Shown: positions 1 through 8,264 of the stretch, in pieces
How positions within the stretch are numbered: position 1 is the first letter of the stretch
How the letters are laid out: each line of letters starts with the position of its first letter
Assembly: GCF_001673535.1 (NCBI RefSeq)
Contig: NZ_LZLY01000056.1
Span: 40,731-104,730, forward strand
Length of the DNA: 64,000 bases
Origin: Mycobacterium sp. 1081908.1
GTDB taxonomy: Bacteria > Actinomycetota > Actinomycetes > Mycobacteriales > Mycobacteriaceae
Direction: 5' to 3'
Notes under the pieces: generated by a model
What the model saw: the letters and a program-made list of their open reading frames with translations, nothing else
Database searches by the model: none
What the model was told of the DNA's origin: nothing
Position numbers and translations under genes: made by a program

Positions 1-118
1 TGCTCGAGGAGGCCAGCGCCTGCACGAACCGGATGTTCTCCTCGCCGGGCACCCCGAACACGACGGAAACACCCTCGTTCTCCAGGCACTTCACGATCAG
101 CTGAGCGGCTTTACTCAT
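1..118 (-). CDS. Acetolactate synthase-like ThDP enzyme, N-terminal fragment (runs off left edge)
   Basis: Only the first 39 codons are in the window. They read MSKAAQLIVKCLENEGVSVV and continue FGVPGEENI. This matches the start of large-subunit acetolactate synthases and related thiamine-diphosphate enzymes, where the Glu in GVPGEEN activates the cofactor. ATG is at 118, with a strong Shine-Dalgarno (GGGAGGT) about 5 bases upstream on the minus strand. The gene is divergent from gabD1 across 79 bp. The catalytic class beyond 'ThDP-dependent, acetolactate synthase-like' cannot be fixed from 39 residues; it could be a catabolic enzyme or an IlvB paralogue. Confidence 0.75.
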   Translation of the reverse strand, partial: MSKAAQLIVKCLENEGVSVVFGVPGEENIRFVQALASSS

Positions 119-197
119 CCGGCACCTCCCTTGGGGGAACGATAGTGGCAGGCTGGTTGTTGGACCTCTTACCAACCCCGAAGCGAAGGATCTCAGC

Positions 198-1574
198 GTG
201 CCCATCGCCACGATCAACCCGGCTACCGGCGAGACAGTAAAAACCTTCACCCCCGCAACCGACGAGGAAGTCGACGCCGCCATCGCGCGCGCCTACGCCC
301 GGTTCCAGGACTACCGCCATAACACCACCTTTGCCCAGCGCGCGGAGTGGGCAAACGCCACCGCCGACCTGCTGGAAAAGGAGGCCGACGACGTCGCGGC
401 GATGATGACCCTCGAGATGGGCAAGACCCTGAAGTCGGCCAAGGCCGAAGCGCTCAAGTGCGCCAAGGGTTTTCGCTACTACGCCGAGCACGCCGAGCAG
501 CTGCTGGCCGACGAGCCGGCCGACGCGGCGAAGGTCGGCGCGAAGAAGGCCTACATCCGCTACCAACCGCTCGGCGTGGTGCTGGCCGTCATGCCGTGGA
601 ACTTCCCGCTGTGGCAGGCCGTGCGGTTCGCCGCGCCGGCGCTGATGGCCGGCAACGTCGGCATCCTCAAGCACGCGTCGAACGTGCCGCAGTCGGCGCT
701 GTACCTCGCAGACGTCATCGCCCGCGGCGGCTTCCCGGAGGGCTGTTTCCAGACGCTGCTGGTTCCGTCCGGCGCCGTCGAGCGCATCCTGCGCGACCCC
801 CGCGTCGCGGCGGCCACCCTGACCGGCAGCGAGCCGGCCGGCCAATCGGTGGGCGCGATCGCCGGCGACGAGATCAAGCCCACGGTGCTCGAGCTCGGCG
901 GCAGCGACCCGTTCATCGTGATGCCGTCGGCGGACCTCGACGAGGCCGTCAAGACGGCGGTCACCGCGCGGGTGCAGAACAACGGCCAGTCCTGCATCGC
1001 CGCCAAGCGGTTCATCGTGCACACCGACATCTACGAGACCTTCGTCGACAAGTTCGTCGAAAAGATGGAAGCCCTGAAGGTCGGCGACCCGACCGACCCG
1101 GACACTGACGTGGGCCCGCTGGCCACCGAGTCGGGCCGCGACGAGATCGCCAAGCAGGTCGAGGACGCGGCCGCGGCCGGGGCGGTGATCCGCTGCGGCG
1201 GAAAGACTCCCGACCGCCCGGGCTGGTTCTACCCGCCGACGGTGGTCACCGAGATCACCAAGGACATGGCGCTCTACACCGAGGAGGTGTTCGGCCCGGT
1301 CGCCTCCATGTACCGCGCAAAGGACATCGACGAGGCCATCGAGATCGCCAACGCCACCACCTTCGGGCTGGGGTCCAACGCCTGGACCAACGACGAGGCC
1401 GAGCAGCAGCGCTTCATCGACGACATCGAGGCCGGCCAGGTGTTCGTCAACGGGATGACCGTGTCCTACCCCGAGCTGGGGTTCGGCGGCGTCAAGCGGT
1501 CGGGCTACGGGCGCGAGCTCGCGGGCCTCGGGATCCGCGAGTTCTGCAACGCCAAGACGGTCTGGGTCGGGTAG
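198..1574 (+). CDS. gabD1: Succinate-semialdehyde dehydrogenase GabD1 (NADP+)
   Basis: Aldehyde dehydrogenase of 458 residues, the usual length for mycobacterial GabD1 (Rv0234c). Known family role: it oxidises succinate semialdehyde to succinate with NADP+, linking 2-oxoglutarate or GABA breakdown to the TCA cycle in the cytosol. Visible motifs are MPWNFPLWQ near the nucleotide site, the general-base Glu in LELGGSDP and the catalytic Cys in NGQSCIAAKR. GTG at 198 is chosen because the conserved MPIATINPATGE start begins there and GAAGGA precedes it. The stop lies 2 bases before the convergent stop of the R2lox gene. Confidence 0.95.
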   Translation: MPIATINPATGETVKTFTPATDEEVDAAIARAYARFQDYRHNTTFAQRAEWANATADLLEKEADDVAAMMTLEMGKTLKSAKAEALKCAKGFRYYAEHAEQLLADEPADAAKVGAKKAYIRYQPLGVVLAVMPWNFPLWQAVRFAAPALMAGNVGILKHASNVPQSALYLADVIARGGFPEGCFQTLLVPSGAVERILRDPRVAAATLTGSEPAGQSVGAIAGDEIKPTVLELGGSDPFIVMPSADLDEAVKTAVTARVQNNGQSCIAAKRFIVHTDIYETFVDKFVEKMEALKVGDPTDPDTDVGPLATESGRDEIAKQVEDAAAAGAVIRCGGKTPDRPGWFYPPTVVTEITKDMALYTEEVFGPVASMYRAKDIDEAIEIANATTFGLGSNAWTNDEAEQQRFIDDIEAGQVFVNGMTVSYPELGFGGVKRSGYGRELAGLGIREFCNAKTVWVG

Positions 1575-1576
1575 GC

Positions 1577-2518
1577 CTAGGCCGACGCGCCCGCCAGCGC
1601 CCGCTCGTCCTCGTCGGCGAAGGTGTCCTCCAGCTGCACCGGCGAGTAGTCGAGGTCGATCTCGGCGACCGGGCGGCCCCGCGCGCTGTTGATCGTGCCG
1701 AACCGCCGCATGCCCTTGTCGGCGGCGTAGGCCATGAACTCGTCCACCGAAAGGCCGAAGGGCATCGGGTCGTACAGCGAGAAGCCCTCTTCGATGAGGC
1801 GCAGCCCGAGCGGCATCAGCTCGTTCATGCGCGTCTCGAAGACGTCCCAATTGGCGTCGTCAGCGGCGACGTGGCGCCGGCAGGTGAAGGTGCCCCACGC
1901 CATGTGGCGTCGTTCGTCGTCGCCGATGCGCCGGACCAATTCCTGCATGCCGGGCAGGATGCCGCGCTCGACGCAGATCTTGTGCCAGCCGAAGTACCCG
2001 GTCAGCGCCAGCATGCCCTCGACCATGTGGTTGTAGGTGACGGACGCCCGGACCTGGGCGGCCGGGGACGGGTCGCTCGACAGGGCGTTGAGGCAGGCCG
2101 GCAACTCCTCGTAGAAGATCGTTCGGTACGTGGGGATGTCGTCGAGGTAGGCGTGCAGGTCGGCGGCGATGCCGACGGCGTCGAGCCACATGCGGAACAC
2201 CTGCACGTGCTTGGCTTCCTCGAACGCGAACTGCGTCAGGTACATCTCGTCGCCGAGGCGGCCTTCGGCGCGCATCGCGGCCATGAACGGCTGGATGTCC
2301 TCGGTCACCGCCTCCTCCCCGGCGATGAACTCGGCGCAGAGCCGGGTGGCGTAGTGGCGTTCGTCCTCCGTCAGTTGCTCCCAGTCCGCGCGGTCGCGCG
2401 AGAAGTCGATGTCGGCGGGATTCCAGAACTTCGCGTTGCCGCCGGCGAAGAGCCGCAGCGGCAGGCTGTCCCAGTTGAGTCCGCCCGCGACCATCGAGCC
2501 CGAGTGTGTGCGTGTCAT
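1577..2518 (-). CDS. R2-like ligand-binding oxidase (R2lox), Mn/Fe protein
   Basis: Ferritin-like protein of 313 residues, orthologous by sequence and position to Rv0233 (historically called nrdB). Known family chemistry: a mixed Mn/Fe cofactor activates O2, binds a fatty acid and forms a Val-Tyr ether cross-link. The protein is not a working ribonucleotide reductase subunit. Every key residue is at the expected number: metal ligands Glu68, Glu101, His104, Glu167, Glu202 and His205, and the cross-link pair Val71 and Tyr162. The ATG overlaps the stop of the upstream TetR gene by 4 bases, so the two are an operon and probably translationally coupled. The physiological substrate is unknown; an oxidase acting on lipids is an inference. 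Confidence 0.93.
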   Translation of the reverse strand: MTRTHSGSMVAGGLNWDSLPLRLFAGGNAKFWNPADIDFSRDRADWEQLTEDERHYATRLCAEFIAGEEAVTEDIQPFMAAMRAEGRLGDEMYLTQFAFEEAKHVQVFRMWLDAVGIAADLHAYLDDIPTYRTIFYEELPACLNALSSDPSPAAQVRASVTYNHMVEGMLALTGYFGWHKICVERGILPGMQELVRRIGDDERRHMAWGTFTCRRHVAADDANWDVFETRMNELMPLGLRLIEEGFSLYDPMPFGLSVDEFMAYAADKGMRRFGTINSARGRPVAEIDLDYSPVQLEDTFADEDERALAGASA

Positions 2519-3201
2519 GTGACCTCCTCAGATCGTTTCGGCTCGGGGGCGACGGCCGCGTTCGCCGAGAACGCCGCCGCCAGGACCGCGACCAGCCGGC
2601 GCACCGCCAGCGCGGGCTGCTCCGGCGTGGGCTCGTCGAGCCCGAGAACCGGGTCCAGGCCGCGCATGTAGGGGGCCAGCGCCAGGTGCGGAAAGATCAA
2701 GAGCAGCAACGACAACAGCGCGTCGGTGTCCGAATCGGCGCGCAGGTCGCCGCGCCGCTGCGCGTCGCGGACCAGTGGCCGCATCACTTCCAGGTAGTGA
2801 CGGTGAATGACGTTCTGCACGCTGACGCGGGCCTCGGTGTCGACTTCGAGAGTGGCCGCGGCGTGCAGCGCGCGTTCGTGCGGATGGTCGGCGAAGTAGG
2901 CGACCCACGCGTCGAGCCAGTCGGTCAGGAAGTCGAAGAAGGGCCGGCTCGGGTCCAGCTCGCGGATGCGGTCCTCCATGTAGGCGCGCACCCGTTGGCT
3001 GGCGACGTCGGCGACGAACGCGTAGAGGTCGCGTTTGTCCGCGAAGTACTGGAACAGGCTGCCCTTGGCGACCCCGGCGCGCCGCGCGATGACGTTGAGG
3101 CTGCCGCGGGAGAACCCGTGCGCCCCGAACTCGTCTTCCGCGGCTTCGATGATCGCGGCGCGGCGGGCGGGGTCCACGCGCGCCCATGTCACCGTCGGCA
3201 T
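2515..3201 (-). CDS. TetR-family repressor upstream of R2lox
   Basis: TetR-type regulator of 228 residues (Rv0232-like). The N-terminal helix-turn-helix is at about residues 10-58, including [20 protein letters not shown] followed by FADKRDLY; the C-terminal ligand domain is divergent. ATG at 3201 has a near-perfect ribosome site (AGGAGG 5 bases upstream). It is the first gene of a two-gene operon with R2lox. Its own promoter at 3220-3260 carries two dyads, so it very likely represses itself and R2lox. The inducer is unknown. Confidence 0.9.
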   Translation of the reverse strand: MPTVTWARVDPARRAAIIEAAEDEFGAHGFSRGSLNVIARRAGVAKGSLFQYFADKRDLYAFVADVASQRVRAYMEDRIRELDPSRPFFDFLTDWLDAWVAYFADHPHERALHAAATLEVDTEARVSVQNVIHRHYLEVMRPLVRDAQRRGDLRADSDTDALLSLLLLIFPHLALAPYMRGLDPVLGLDEPTPEQPALAVRRLVAVLAAAFSANAAVAPEPKRSEEVT

Positions 3202-3219
3202 TGCGGCCTCCTAGCGTCG

Positions 3220-3260
3220 ATGACCACTGGTCATTCTACGGTGAGCTAGCTCACAGTCAA
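3220..3260 (-). promoter_or_regulatory. Promoter with two palindromic operators for tetR-R2lox
   Basis: On the minus strand, TTGACT (3255-3260) and TAGAAT (3233-3238) are separated by exactly 16 bases, a strong sigma70/SigA-like promoter. The spacer contains a perfect 14-bp palindrome, GTGAGCTAGCTCAC (3241-3254). A second dyad, ATGACC-N3-GGTCAT (3220-3234), overlaps and follows the -10. A repressor at either site would block RNA polymerase. Which site the TetR protein binds is inference. Confidence 0.75.
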
Positions 3261-3277
3261 GGCTCGGGGCCGCGGAC

Positions 3278-4975
3278 CTACGGCCGCATCTGGTAGGCGC
3301 CGCTGAGCGGAAGGACGTGTTCCTTCCAGATCTGGTCGTAGCGCGCGGGGTCGTGCACCGGGCGACGGATCATCCGCATCGCGAACCGGGCCTGTTCGTC
3401 GGTCGTCGCCGGCTTGTCGCCGAGTTCCACGGCGTAGCCGTTGAAGTCGCGCACCAGCACGGCGAAGATCTCGTCGATCACGGCGTCGTCCATCCCGGAC
3501 AGCGGGGCCTCTTCCAGGATGAGCTGGGCGTAGGGCACCGTGGCGAACAGCTGGCCCACGCCGAAGGCGAAGTCAATGTCCTTCTGCTGCACGGCATCCG
3601 GTGTGGCGCTGGCCAGCATCTCGGCGAGCACGTCGACCTGCTCGCGCAGCAGCGCGACGTTGGGCAGGTGCCGGAAGGCGTCGAACGGGGTGCGCCAGTC
3701 TCCGAACCGCACCTTGCCCAGGCCGCCGGTCGGCCCCTGGGCGAACAGGAACGTGTCGTCGGCGGCGTCGTCGCGGCGGGATATCACGGGCAGGTCGGCG
3801 TTCGGGGCGAACAGGAAGTTCGGCATGAACTTGGCGAGCAGCCCGATGTTGATGTGGACCGTGCCCTCCAGGCGGGGCAGCAGGCCGATCTCGCGGGTGA
3901 CGGCCTCGAAAAAGGTGTCCTTCTCAACGCCTTTGGCGGCGATGACGTCCCACATCGCGGTGATGACGCGCTCCCCCTCGCTGGTGATCTTCGCCTTGGT
4001 GAGCGGGCTGTAGAGCAGGTAGCGGCGGTCGGCCGCCGACGCGCTGCGCATGTAGTCGCAGGCGCGGGTGGCGACGAGCTTCATCGCGATCAGCCGCAGG
4101 TAGGCGTCGGTGAGCAGCCGCCGCACGTGGGTGAAGTCGGTGACGACGGTGCCGTACAGGACCCGGTTGGACGCGTGGGTGACCGCCTCGTACATGGCGT
4201 GGGTGCACATGCCGATGGCGCCCCAGCCCAGGTTGTACTTGCAGACGTTGACGGTGTTCAGGGCGGCGTGGAAGGCGTCCGGGCCGCGGTGCAACATGTC
4301 CGCCTCGGTGACGGGGTAGTCGCGCAGCGCGTAGTTCGCGACGAAGTTCTGCGAGTTCACCACGTTCTTGATGAGCTCGTACCGGTCGTGCTGGGAGTCG
4401 GCGGCGAAGAACACGTACTCGTCGGTGCCGGCGATCTTGCCGAACGTGGAGACCATCCGCGCCACATTGGCGTTGCCGATGTAGTACTTCTCGCCGCTGG
4501 CCGTCCAGCCGTGTTCCGACGGCGTCAGGATCATGTCGGTCTGGTAGACGTCGGCGCCGTGGGTGCGCTCGGACAGCCCGAAGGCGAACACCTCGCCGGT
4601 CTCCAGCTGGGCGGCGGCCTTGCGCTTCGCGTCCTCGTTGTCGCTCATCCAGATCGGCCCCAGGCCCAGGGCGGTGACCTGGAACGGGTACCAGTAGCTC
4701 AGCCCGTAAAAGCCCACGATCTCGGCGAATTCGCTGATCCGGTAGGTGTCCCAGCGGCAGTCGTCCGCCCCGTATGCGGACGGAGTCAGCAGCGAGGCGA
4801 AGATGCGCTCGCGCCCGACGTGATCCAGAAAGTCGGAATACCAGACCCGGTTGTGGTCGTCGGCCTTCAGCCGCGCCTTGCCGCGGGACTCGAAGAAGTC
4901 GACCGTCGCGGCCATGATCTCCCCCGAGCGGCGGTCCGGATACCGGCGTTGCAGGCGGTTGGGATTGAGCAACAT
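3278..4975 (-). CDS. fadE4: Acyl-CoA dehydrogenase FadE4
   Basis: 565 residues, orthologous by order and length to Rv0231 FadE4 (about 568). Family role: FAD-dependent alpha,beta-dehydrogenation of an acyl-CoA; the chain preference is unknown. The substrate/flavin region contains GLSERTHGADVYQ and a central PTGGLGKVRFG stretch. The open frame extends well upstream, but ATG at 4975 (MLLNPNRLQRRYPDR) is chosen because GGGAG lies 7 bases before it and upstream codons overlap the neighbouring permease gene in another frame. It is longer than a standard 380-residue ACAD, as is usual for this mycobacterial subgroup. It is separated by 50 bp from the permease gene and may have its own promoter. Confidence 0.88.
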   Translation of the reverse strand: MLLNPNRLQRRYPDRRSGEIMAATVDFFESRGKARLKADDHNRVWYSDFLDHVGRERIFASLLTPSAYGADDCRWDTYRISEFAEIVGFYGLSYWYPFQVTALGLGPIWMSDNEDAKRKAAAQLETGEVFAFGLSERTHGADVYQTDMILTPSEHGWTASGEKYYIGNANVARMVSTFGKIAGTDEYVFFAADSQHDRYELIKNVVNSQNFVANYALRDYPVTEADMLHRGPDAFHAALNTVNVCKYNLGWGAIGMCTHAMYEAVTHASNRVLYGTVVTDFTHVRRLLTDAYLRLIAMKLVATRACDYMRSASAADRRYLLYSPLTKAKITSEGERVITAMWDVIAAKGVEKDTFFEAVTREIGLLPRLEGTVHINIGLLAKFMPNFLFAPNADLPVISRRDDAADDTFLFAQGPTGGLGKVRFGDWRTPFDAFRHLPNVALLREQVDVLAEMLASATPDAVQQKDIDFAFGVGQLFATVPYAQLILEEAPLSGMDDAVIDEIFAVLVRDFNGYAVELGDKPATTDEQARFAMRMIRRPVHDPARYDQIWKEHVLPLSGAYQMRP

Positions 4976-5025
4976 CGCATGACTCCCAGGGTTGCGATCA
5001 GAACGAGGGTGACGGTACGCCATTG

Positions 5026-5931
5026 CTAGCGGATCGAGGAAGCTCTCGCCGGTTGCTGCCGGGTGGTGAGTATCGCGAGGCTGGCCGGCACGATCAGCAA
5101 CCCGAGCAGCAGCGCGGGCCAGCTCACCGCTTGACCGGCCGCCATCTCGACGAACAGCGCGATGGCCGGTATCAATGCCAGCGCCCCGGTCACCAAAACC
5201 GGCGCCAGCTGCTGAATTGCGTACTGGATCAAGAAGAATGGCACCACCAAGGACGCGAACGCGGCCGCGATCGAGACGCCCAACGGCAGCGCGGGCGCGG
5301 CGAGCGGTCCGCCCGGGACCAGGATCAGCAGGGCCGCGGCGGCCACCACCAGCGTCGCGTAATAGCGGTGCGCCATCACCTGCCAGACACCGACCCCGGC
5401 GGCGCCCAGACCGCGGGAAACGATGGCCACCCCGCCGGCGGCGGCGCCGTCGACGACGCCCAGCGCCGCCGCGACCAGCAACGCCGCGATGCCGCCGGGA
5501 TCCGACCCCGCGAGCGCGGCCACCAGCGCTGCGCCCAGCGCGACCAGCAGGCAGACGGCCAGCCATTGGGCGCGGCCCGGGCGCGTCGGGGCGTGGCCGC
5601 GGCGGGCCTGACGGGCCGACCAGGCCGTCACCGCCAGGGGGGCGAACGAGGCCCCCAGGGTGAAGACGACGACCGCGCTGTAGACGGCCAGCCCCAGGAA
5701 GAAGGAGACGAACGTGACCGCGGTCCACAGGTTCAGCCAGGCGAAGCTTCGGGTGGCGGGCACCCGCGCCGCCGGGTTGCGGCGGGCCGCAACGGCTCCC
5801 AGCACGGTCGAGCCGGCCGCGGCGATCGCCAGGATCAGCAGGCTGTCCGCCACGTTGATCATGGACAACCCCAGCAGGGCGGTGATCACCGCGTGCAGGC
5901 CGTTGCCGGTGATCAGGGCGAGCCAGGGCAT
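5026..5931 (-). CDS. Multispanning membrane permease (DMT/EamA-like), probable exporter of the adjacent cluster
   Basis: Very hydrophobic protein of 301 residues with roughly ten predicted transmembrane segments in two similar halves, the layout of drug/metabolite transporter (EamA-like) proteins. I did not recognise a named family member. ATG at 5931 (MPWLALITGN) is chosen because GGGGTGA lies 5 bases upstream; an in-frame ATG at 5967 lacks a ribosome site. The gene is divergent from the alpha-oxoamine synthase operon, sharing a 174-bp intergenic region. Export of the product made by that operon is an inference from position only. I recall no counterpart at this position in M. tuberculosis. 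Confidence 0.7.
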   Translation of the reverse strand: MPWLALITGNGLHAVITALLGLSMINVADSLLILAIAAAGSTVLGAVAARRNPAARVPATRSFAWLNLWTAVTFVSFFLGLAVYSAVVVFTLGASFAPLAVTAWSARQARRGHAPTRPGRAQWLAVCLLVALGAALVAALAGSDPGGIAALLVAAALGVVDGAAAGGVAIVSRGLGAAGVGVWQVMAHRYYATLVVAAAALLILVPGGPLAAPALPLGVSIAAAFASLVVPFFLIQYAIQQLAPVLVTGALALIPAIALFVEMAAGQAVSWPALLLGLLIVPASLAILTTRQQPARASSIR

Positions 5932-6092
5932 CAGATCACCCCGCCGGTCGCCGAAAGCATGGCTCAACAGTGCCGGCGAAACGCGGCGATGTCTGTCGAC
6001 TGTCCGGCCAATCCCGTGTCCCCCGATCGGGGGAACGACGGTTCATCCCGTCCGCGATCCGATCGGTGGAGGGCCGGGCGCGCGGATCTTTC

Positions 6093-6106
6093 TACGGTCC
6101 TATGCA
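6093..6106 (+). promoter_or_regulatory. Candidate -10 element and leaderless start of the oxoamine-synthase operon
   Basis: TACGGT (6093-6098) fits the mycobacterial TAnnnT -10 and ends 7 bases before the ATG at 6106. The sequence immediately before the ATG is pyrimidine-rich with no Shine-Dalgarno. A transcript starting at the A of the ATG (leaderless) would explain both facts. No convincing -35 is visible, so this is tentative. Confidence 0.4.
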
Positions 6107-7347
6107 TGAACCCGATCCACCGATACCGCAACAACGCCAAGGCCGTCGAGGTCGGCAATCCGGCGTGGCAGGCGGCGGCCGACAACGGGCTGCTGGACAA
6201 CATCGTTCGCTACGTCGGCGACGACCTGCTGGAGCGCCAGAGCGACGGGCACCGCTTCATCAACATGATTTCCTGCTCCTACCTCGGATTGCATTCCCAC
6301 CCATGGGTTTTGGAAGGCGCCCGCGCGGCGATCGATTCGGAACAGACGTTCGCGCTGTCCGCCTCGCGGCTGCGCATCCGGTTCTCCATCATCGACGAGC
6401 TGGAGGCCGGGCTCTCGGAGCTGTGGCGCGCCCACTGCGTTTCCGCCATCTCCACGGCGGTGGCCAGTTCGGCCGTGCTGCCGCTGATCTCCTCGGGACA
6501 CCTGACCGACGACGGGGAGCCGCGCGTGATGGTGTTCGACAAGTTCAGCCACTTCTCACTGAACTACATCAAGCCGATCTGCGCGGACGAGGCGCCGGTC
6601 TACACCAGCCCGCACAACGACCTCAACTACCTCGAGGACATGTGCAAGAGGCACCGGCGGGTCGCCTACGTCGCCGACGGCGCCTACTCGCTGGGCGGCG
6701 TCGCGCCGGTCAAAGAGCTGCTGGAGCTGCAGGACCGCTACGGCTTGTTCCTCTTCTTCGACGAGGCCCACTCGCTGTCGATGTACGGCGAGCGCGGCGA
6801 GGGAATCGTGCGGTCCTTGATGCCCGACGAGCTCAACCCGCTCACGATCATCGTCGCCTCGCTCGGCAAGGCCTACGGCGCCAGCGGCGGGGTCATCATG
6901 CTGGGCCCGGCGAAACACCATGACATCCTGATGCGCTTCGGCGGTCCGCTGGCCTGGTCCAAGCCGGCGAACGCGCCGACGATCGGTGCCTGCCTGGGTT
7001 CGTTGCGGGTGCACAATTCGCCCGAGCTGGCCCGGCGGCAACAGCACTTGCGCGACAACGCCGCCCTCTTCGACAGCCTCATCTCCACCCCGCAGGCCGG
7101 CCTGGACACCCCCATCCGGCTCATCCGGACGGGCGAGGACGACAAGGCGATCGGCCTGTCCCGGCAACTTCTCGACCGCGGGTTCTACGCGTCGGCGGTC
7201 TTCTTCCCGGTCACCCCGAGGGGCGAGGCGGGGCTGCGGATCATGCTGCGCTCCGACAACGAGGCCGACGACATCCGCCGCCTGTGCGCGACGGTGGGCG
7301 AGCTGCTGGCGCCGGAATCGCCTGAGCTGCTTGGTGTTCCGGCATGA
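6106..7347 (+). CDS. Alpha-oxoamine synthase (KAPA/CqsA/SPT-like PLP enzyme)
   Basis: Fold-type I PLP enzyme of 413 residues. The family joins an acyl-CoA to an amino acid with loss of CO2, giving an alpha-aminoketone. Visible features: an N-terminal substrate lid (NMISCSYLGLHSHPWV), the cofactor Asp in FFDEAHSLSMYG and the Schiff-base lysine Lys255 in SLGKAYGASGG. ATG at 6106 is chosen because it begins the conserved part; a much longer open frame upstream lies in non-coding sequence. It is the first gene of a five-gene operon and overlaps the lyase gene by 4 bases. It is not obviously BioF: no other biotin genes are present and the neighbours differ. Acyl and amino-acid substrates are unknown; a signalling-type product of the CqsA/LqsA sort is one possibility. 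Confidence 0.85.
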   Translation: MNPIHRYRNNAKAVEVGNPAWQAAADNGLLDNIVRYVGDDLLERQSDGHRFINMISCSYLGLHSHPWVLEGARAAIDSEQTFALSASRLRIRFSIIDELEAGLSELWRAHCVSAISTAVASSAVLPLISSGHLTDDGEPRVMVFDKFSHFSLNYIKPICADEAPVYTSPHNDLNYLEDMCKRHRRVAYVADGAYSLGGVAPVKELLELQDRYGLFLFFDEAHSLSMYGERGEGIVRSLMPDELNPLTIIVASLGKAYGASGGVIMLGPAKHHDILMRFGGPLAWSKPANAPTIGACLGSLRVHNSPELARRQQHLRDNAALFDSLISTPQAGLDTPIRLIRTGEDDKAIGLSRQLLDRGFYASAVFFPVTPRGEAGLRIMLRSDNEADDIRRLCATVGELLAPESPELLGVPA

Positions 7348-8249
7348 GTCAGCGAGAAGCCATTCGGCCGTTGGTGTTTCGCACCATGCTGATGACCAGC
7401 GCGATCAATCCGCGCCAGTACCCCACGGCGCTGCGATCGGGCGCCGACGTGTGCACGCTGGATCTCGAAGACGCGGTGCCGCCCGCCCGGCGCGACCTGG
7501 CTCGTCACCTGGCCGCTCGATTGTTCAAGGCGCCGCCGACCGGATGCCTCCGCGCCCTGCGGATCAACAGCCTGCGCACCACCGACGGCCTGCGCGACGT
7601 GCTCGCGCTCGCGTACGGCGCCATGGCGCCCGACGCGCTGCTGGTCCCGAAGGTCAACTGCGCGCACGACTTGCTGATCCTCGAGGACATGCTGGGTGAC
7701 GCGGGCGCGGACATCGATTTCCTGGTGACGATCGAGACCGCGGCCGGCCTCGCCGCCGCCGAGGAGATCGCCACCGCCACCCCGCGGGTGCGGGCGCTGG
7801 TCTTCGGGGCCGCGGACTTCGCGGCCGATCTCGGCATCTCGATGGACTGGGAGCCGTTGCTGTACGCGCGTTCTCGCATCGTCGCCGGGGCCGCCGCGGC
7901 CGGCGTTCCGGCGATCGACGCACCCACCTTCGCCGTCGGCGACGAACTCGCCCTCAAGGTGGACGTGAACCGGTCGCGCGAGCTCGGCTTCGGCGGCAAG
8001 GCCGCGGTTCACCCCCGGCAAGTGGCGGTGATCAACGACGGGTTTACCCCACTGCCCACCGAGGTGCAGCGCGCCCGGCGCGTCATCGACACCGCGCGCG
8101 AAGAGTCCGGGCGGATCGGGATCCTGGACGGGCAGATGGTCGGCCCGCCCATGGTCGCCGCGGCGCGCGGTCTGCTGCGGCGCGCGGAAGCGCTCGACGC
8201 ACACGGCGCCACGCGGCGTGCCGTGGCGGCGCGTCGGGTCCGCTACTAG
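7344..8249 (+). CDS. CitE-like (HpcH/HpaI superfamily) lyase
   Basis: TIM-barrel protein of 301 residues of the citrate lyase beta/malyl-CoA lyase group. Signatures: TLDLEDAVPPARRD near residue 38, IETAAGLAAAEE, FGAADFAADLG and the C-terminal GFGGKAAVHPRQ. These Glu/Asp residues normally hold Mg2+ and the CoA thioester. Family reactions are reversible aldol or Claisen condensations such as acyl-CoA plus glyoxylate giving malyl-type CoA esters. The gene overlaps the oxoamine synthase stop by 4 bases (ATGA), and a MaoC hydratase follows, the same pairing as beta-methylmalyl-CoA lyase with mesaconyl-CoA hydratase. It may prepare the acyl-CoA used by the upstream enzyme (inference). Confidence 0.85.
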   Translation: MSQREAIRPLVFRTMLMTSAINPRQYPTALRSGADVCTLDLEDAVPPARRDLARHLAARLFKAPPTGCLRALRINSLRTTDGLRDVLALAYGAMAPDALLVPKVNCAHDLLILEDMLGDAGADIDFLVTIETAAGLAAAEEIATATPRVRALVFGAADFAADLGISMDWEPLLYARSRIVAGAAAAGVPAIDAPTFAVGDELALKVDVNRSRELGFGGKAAVHPRQVAVINDGFTPLPTEVQRARRVIDTAREESGRIGILDGQMVGPPMVAAARGLLRRAEALDAHGATRRAVAARRVRY

Positions 8250-8264
8250 CGGACGGGGTTGGTC

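Noticed and set aside
111..1850. 579-codon minus-strand frame opposite gabD1
   Set aside because: Mirror frame of a high-GC gene; no ribosome site and no protein-like motif.
1577..2518. Ribonucleotide reductase small subunit function
   Set aside because: The residues are those of R2lox, including the Val-Tyr cross-link pair, and no large subunit gene is present.
5023..6105. Upstream extension of the oxoamine synthase frame
   Set aside because: It lies over the permease gene on the other strand and reads Gln/Arg/Gly-rich; the conserved protein begins at 6106.
6106..7347. Assignment as biotin gene bioF
   Set aside because: The lysine motif fits the superfamily, but no other biotin gene is present and the neighbours suggest a different product.
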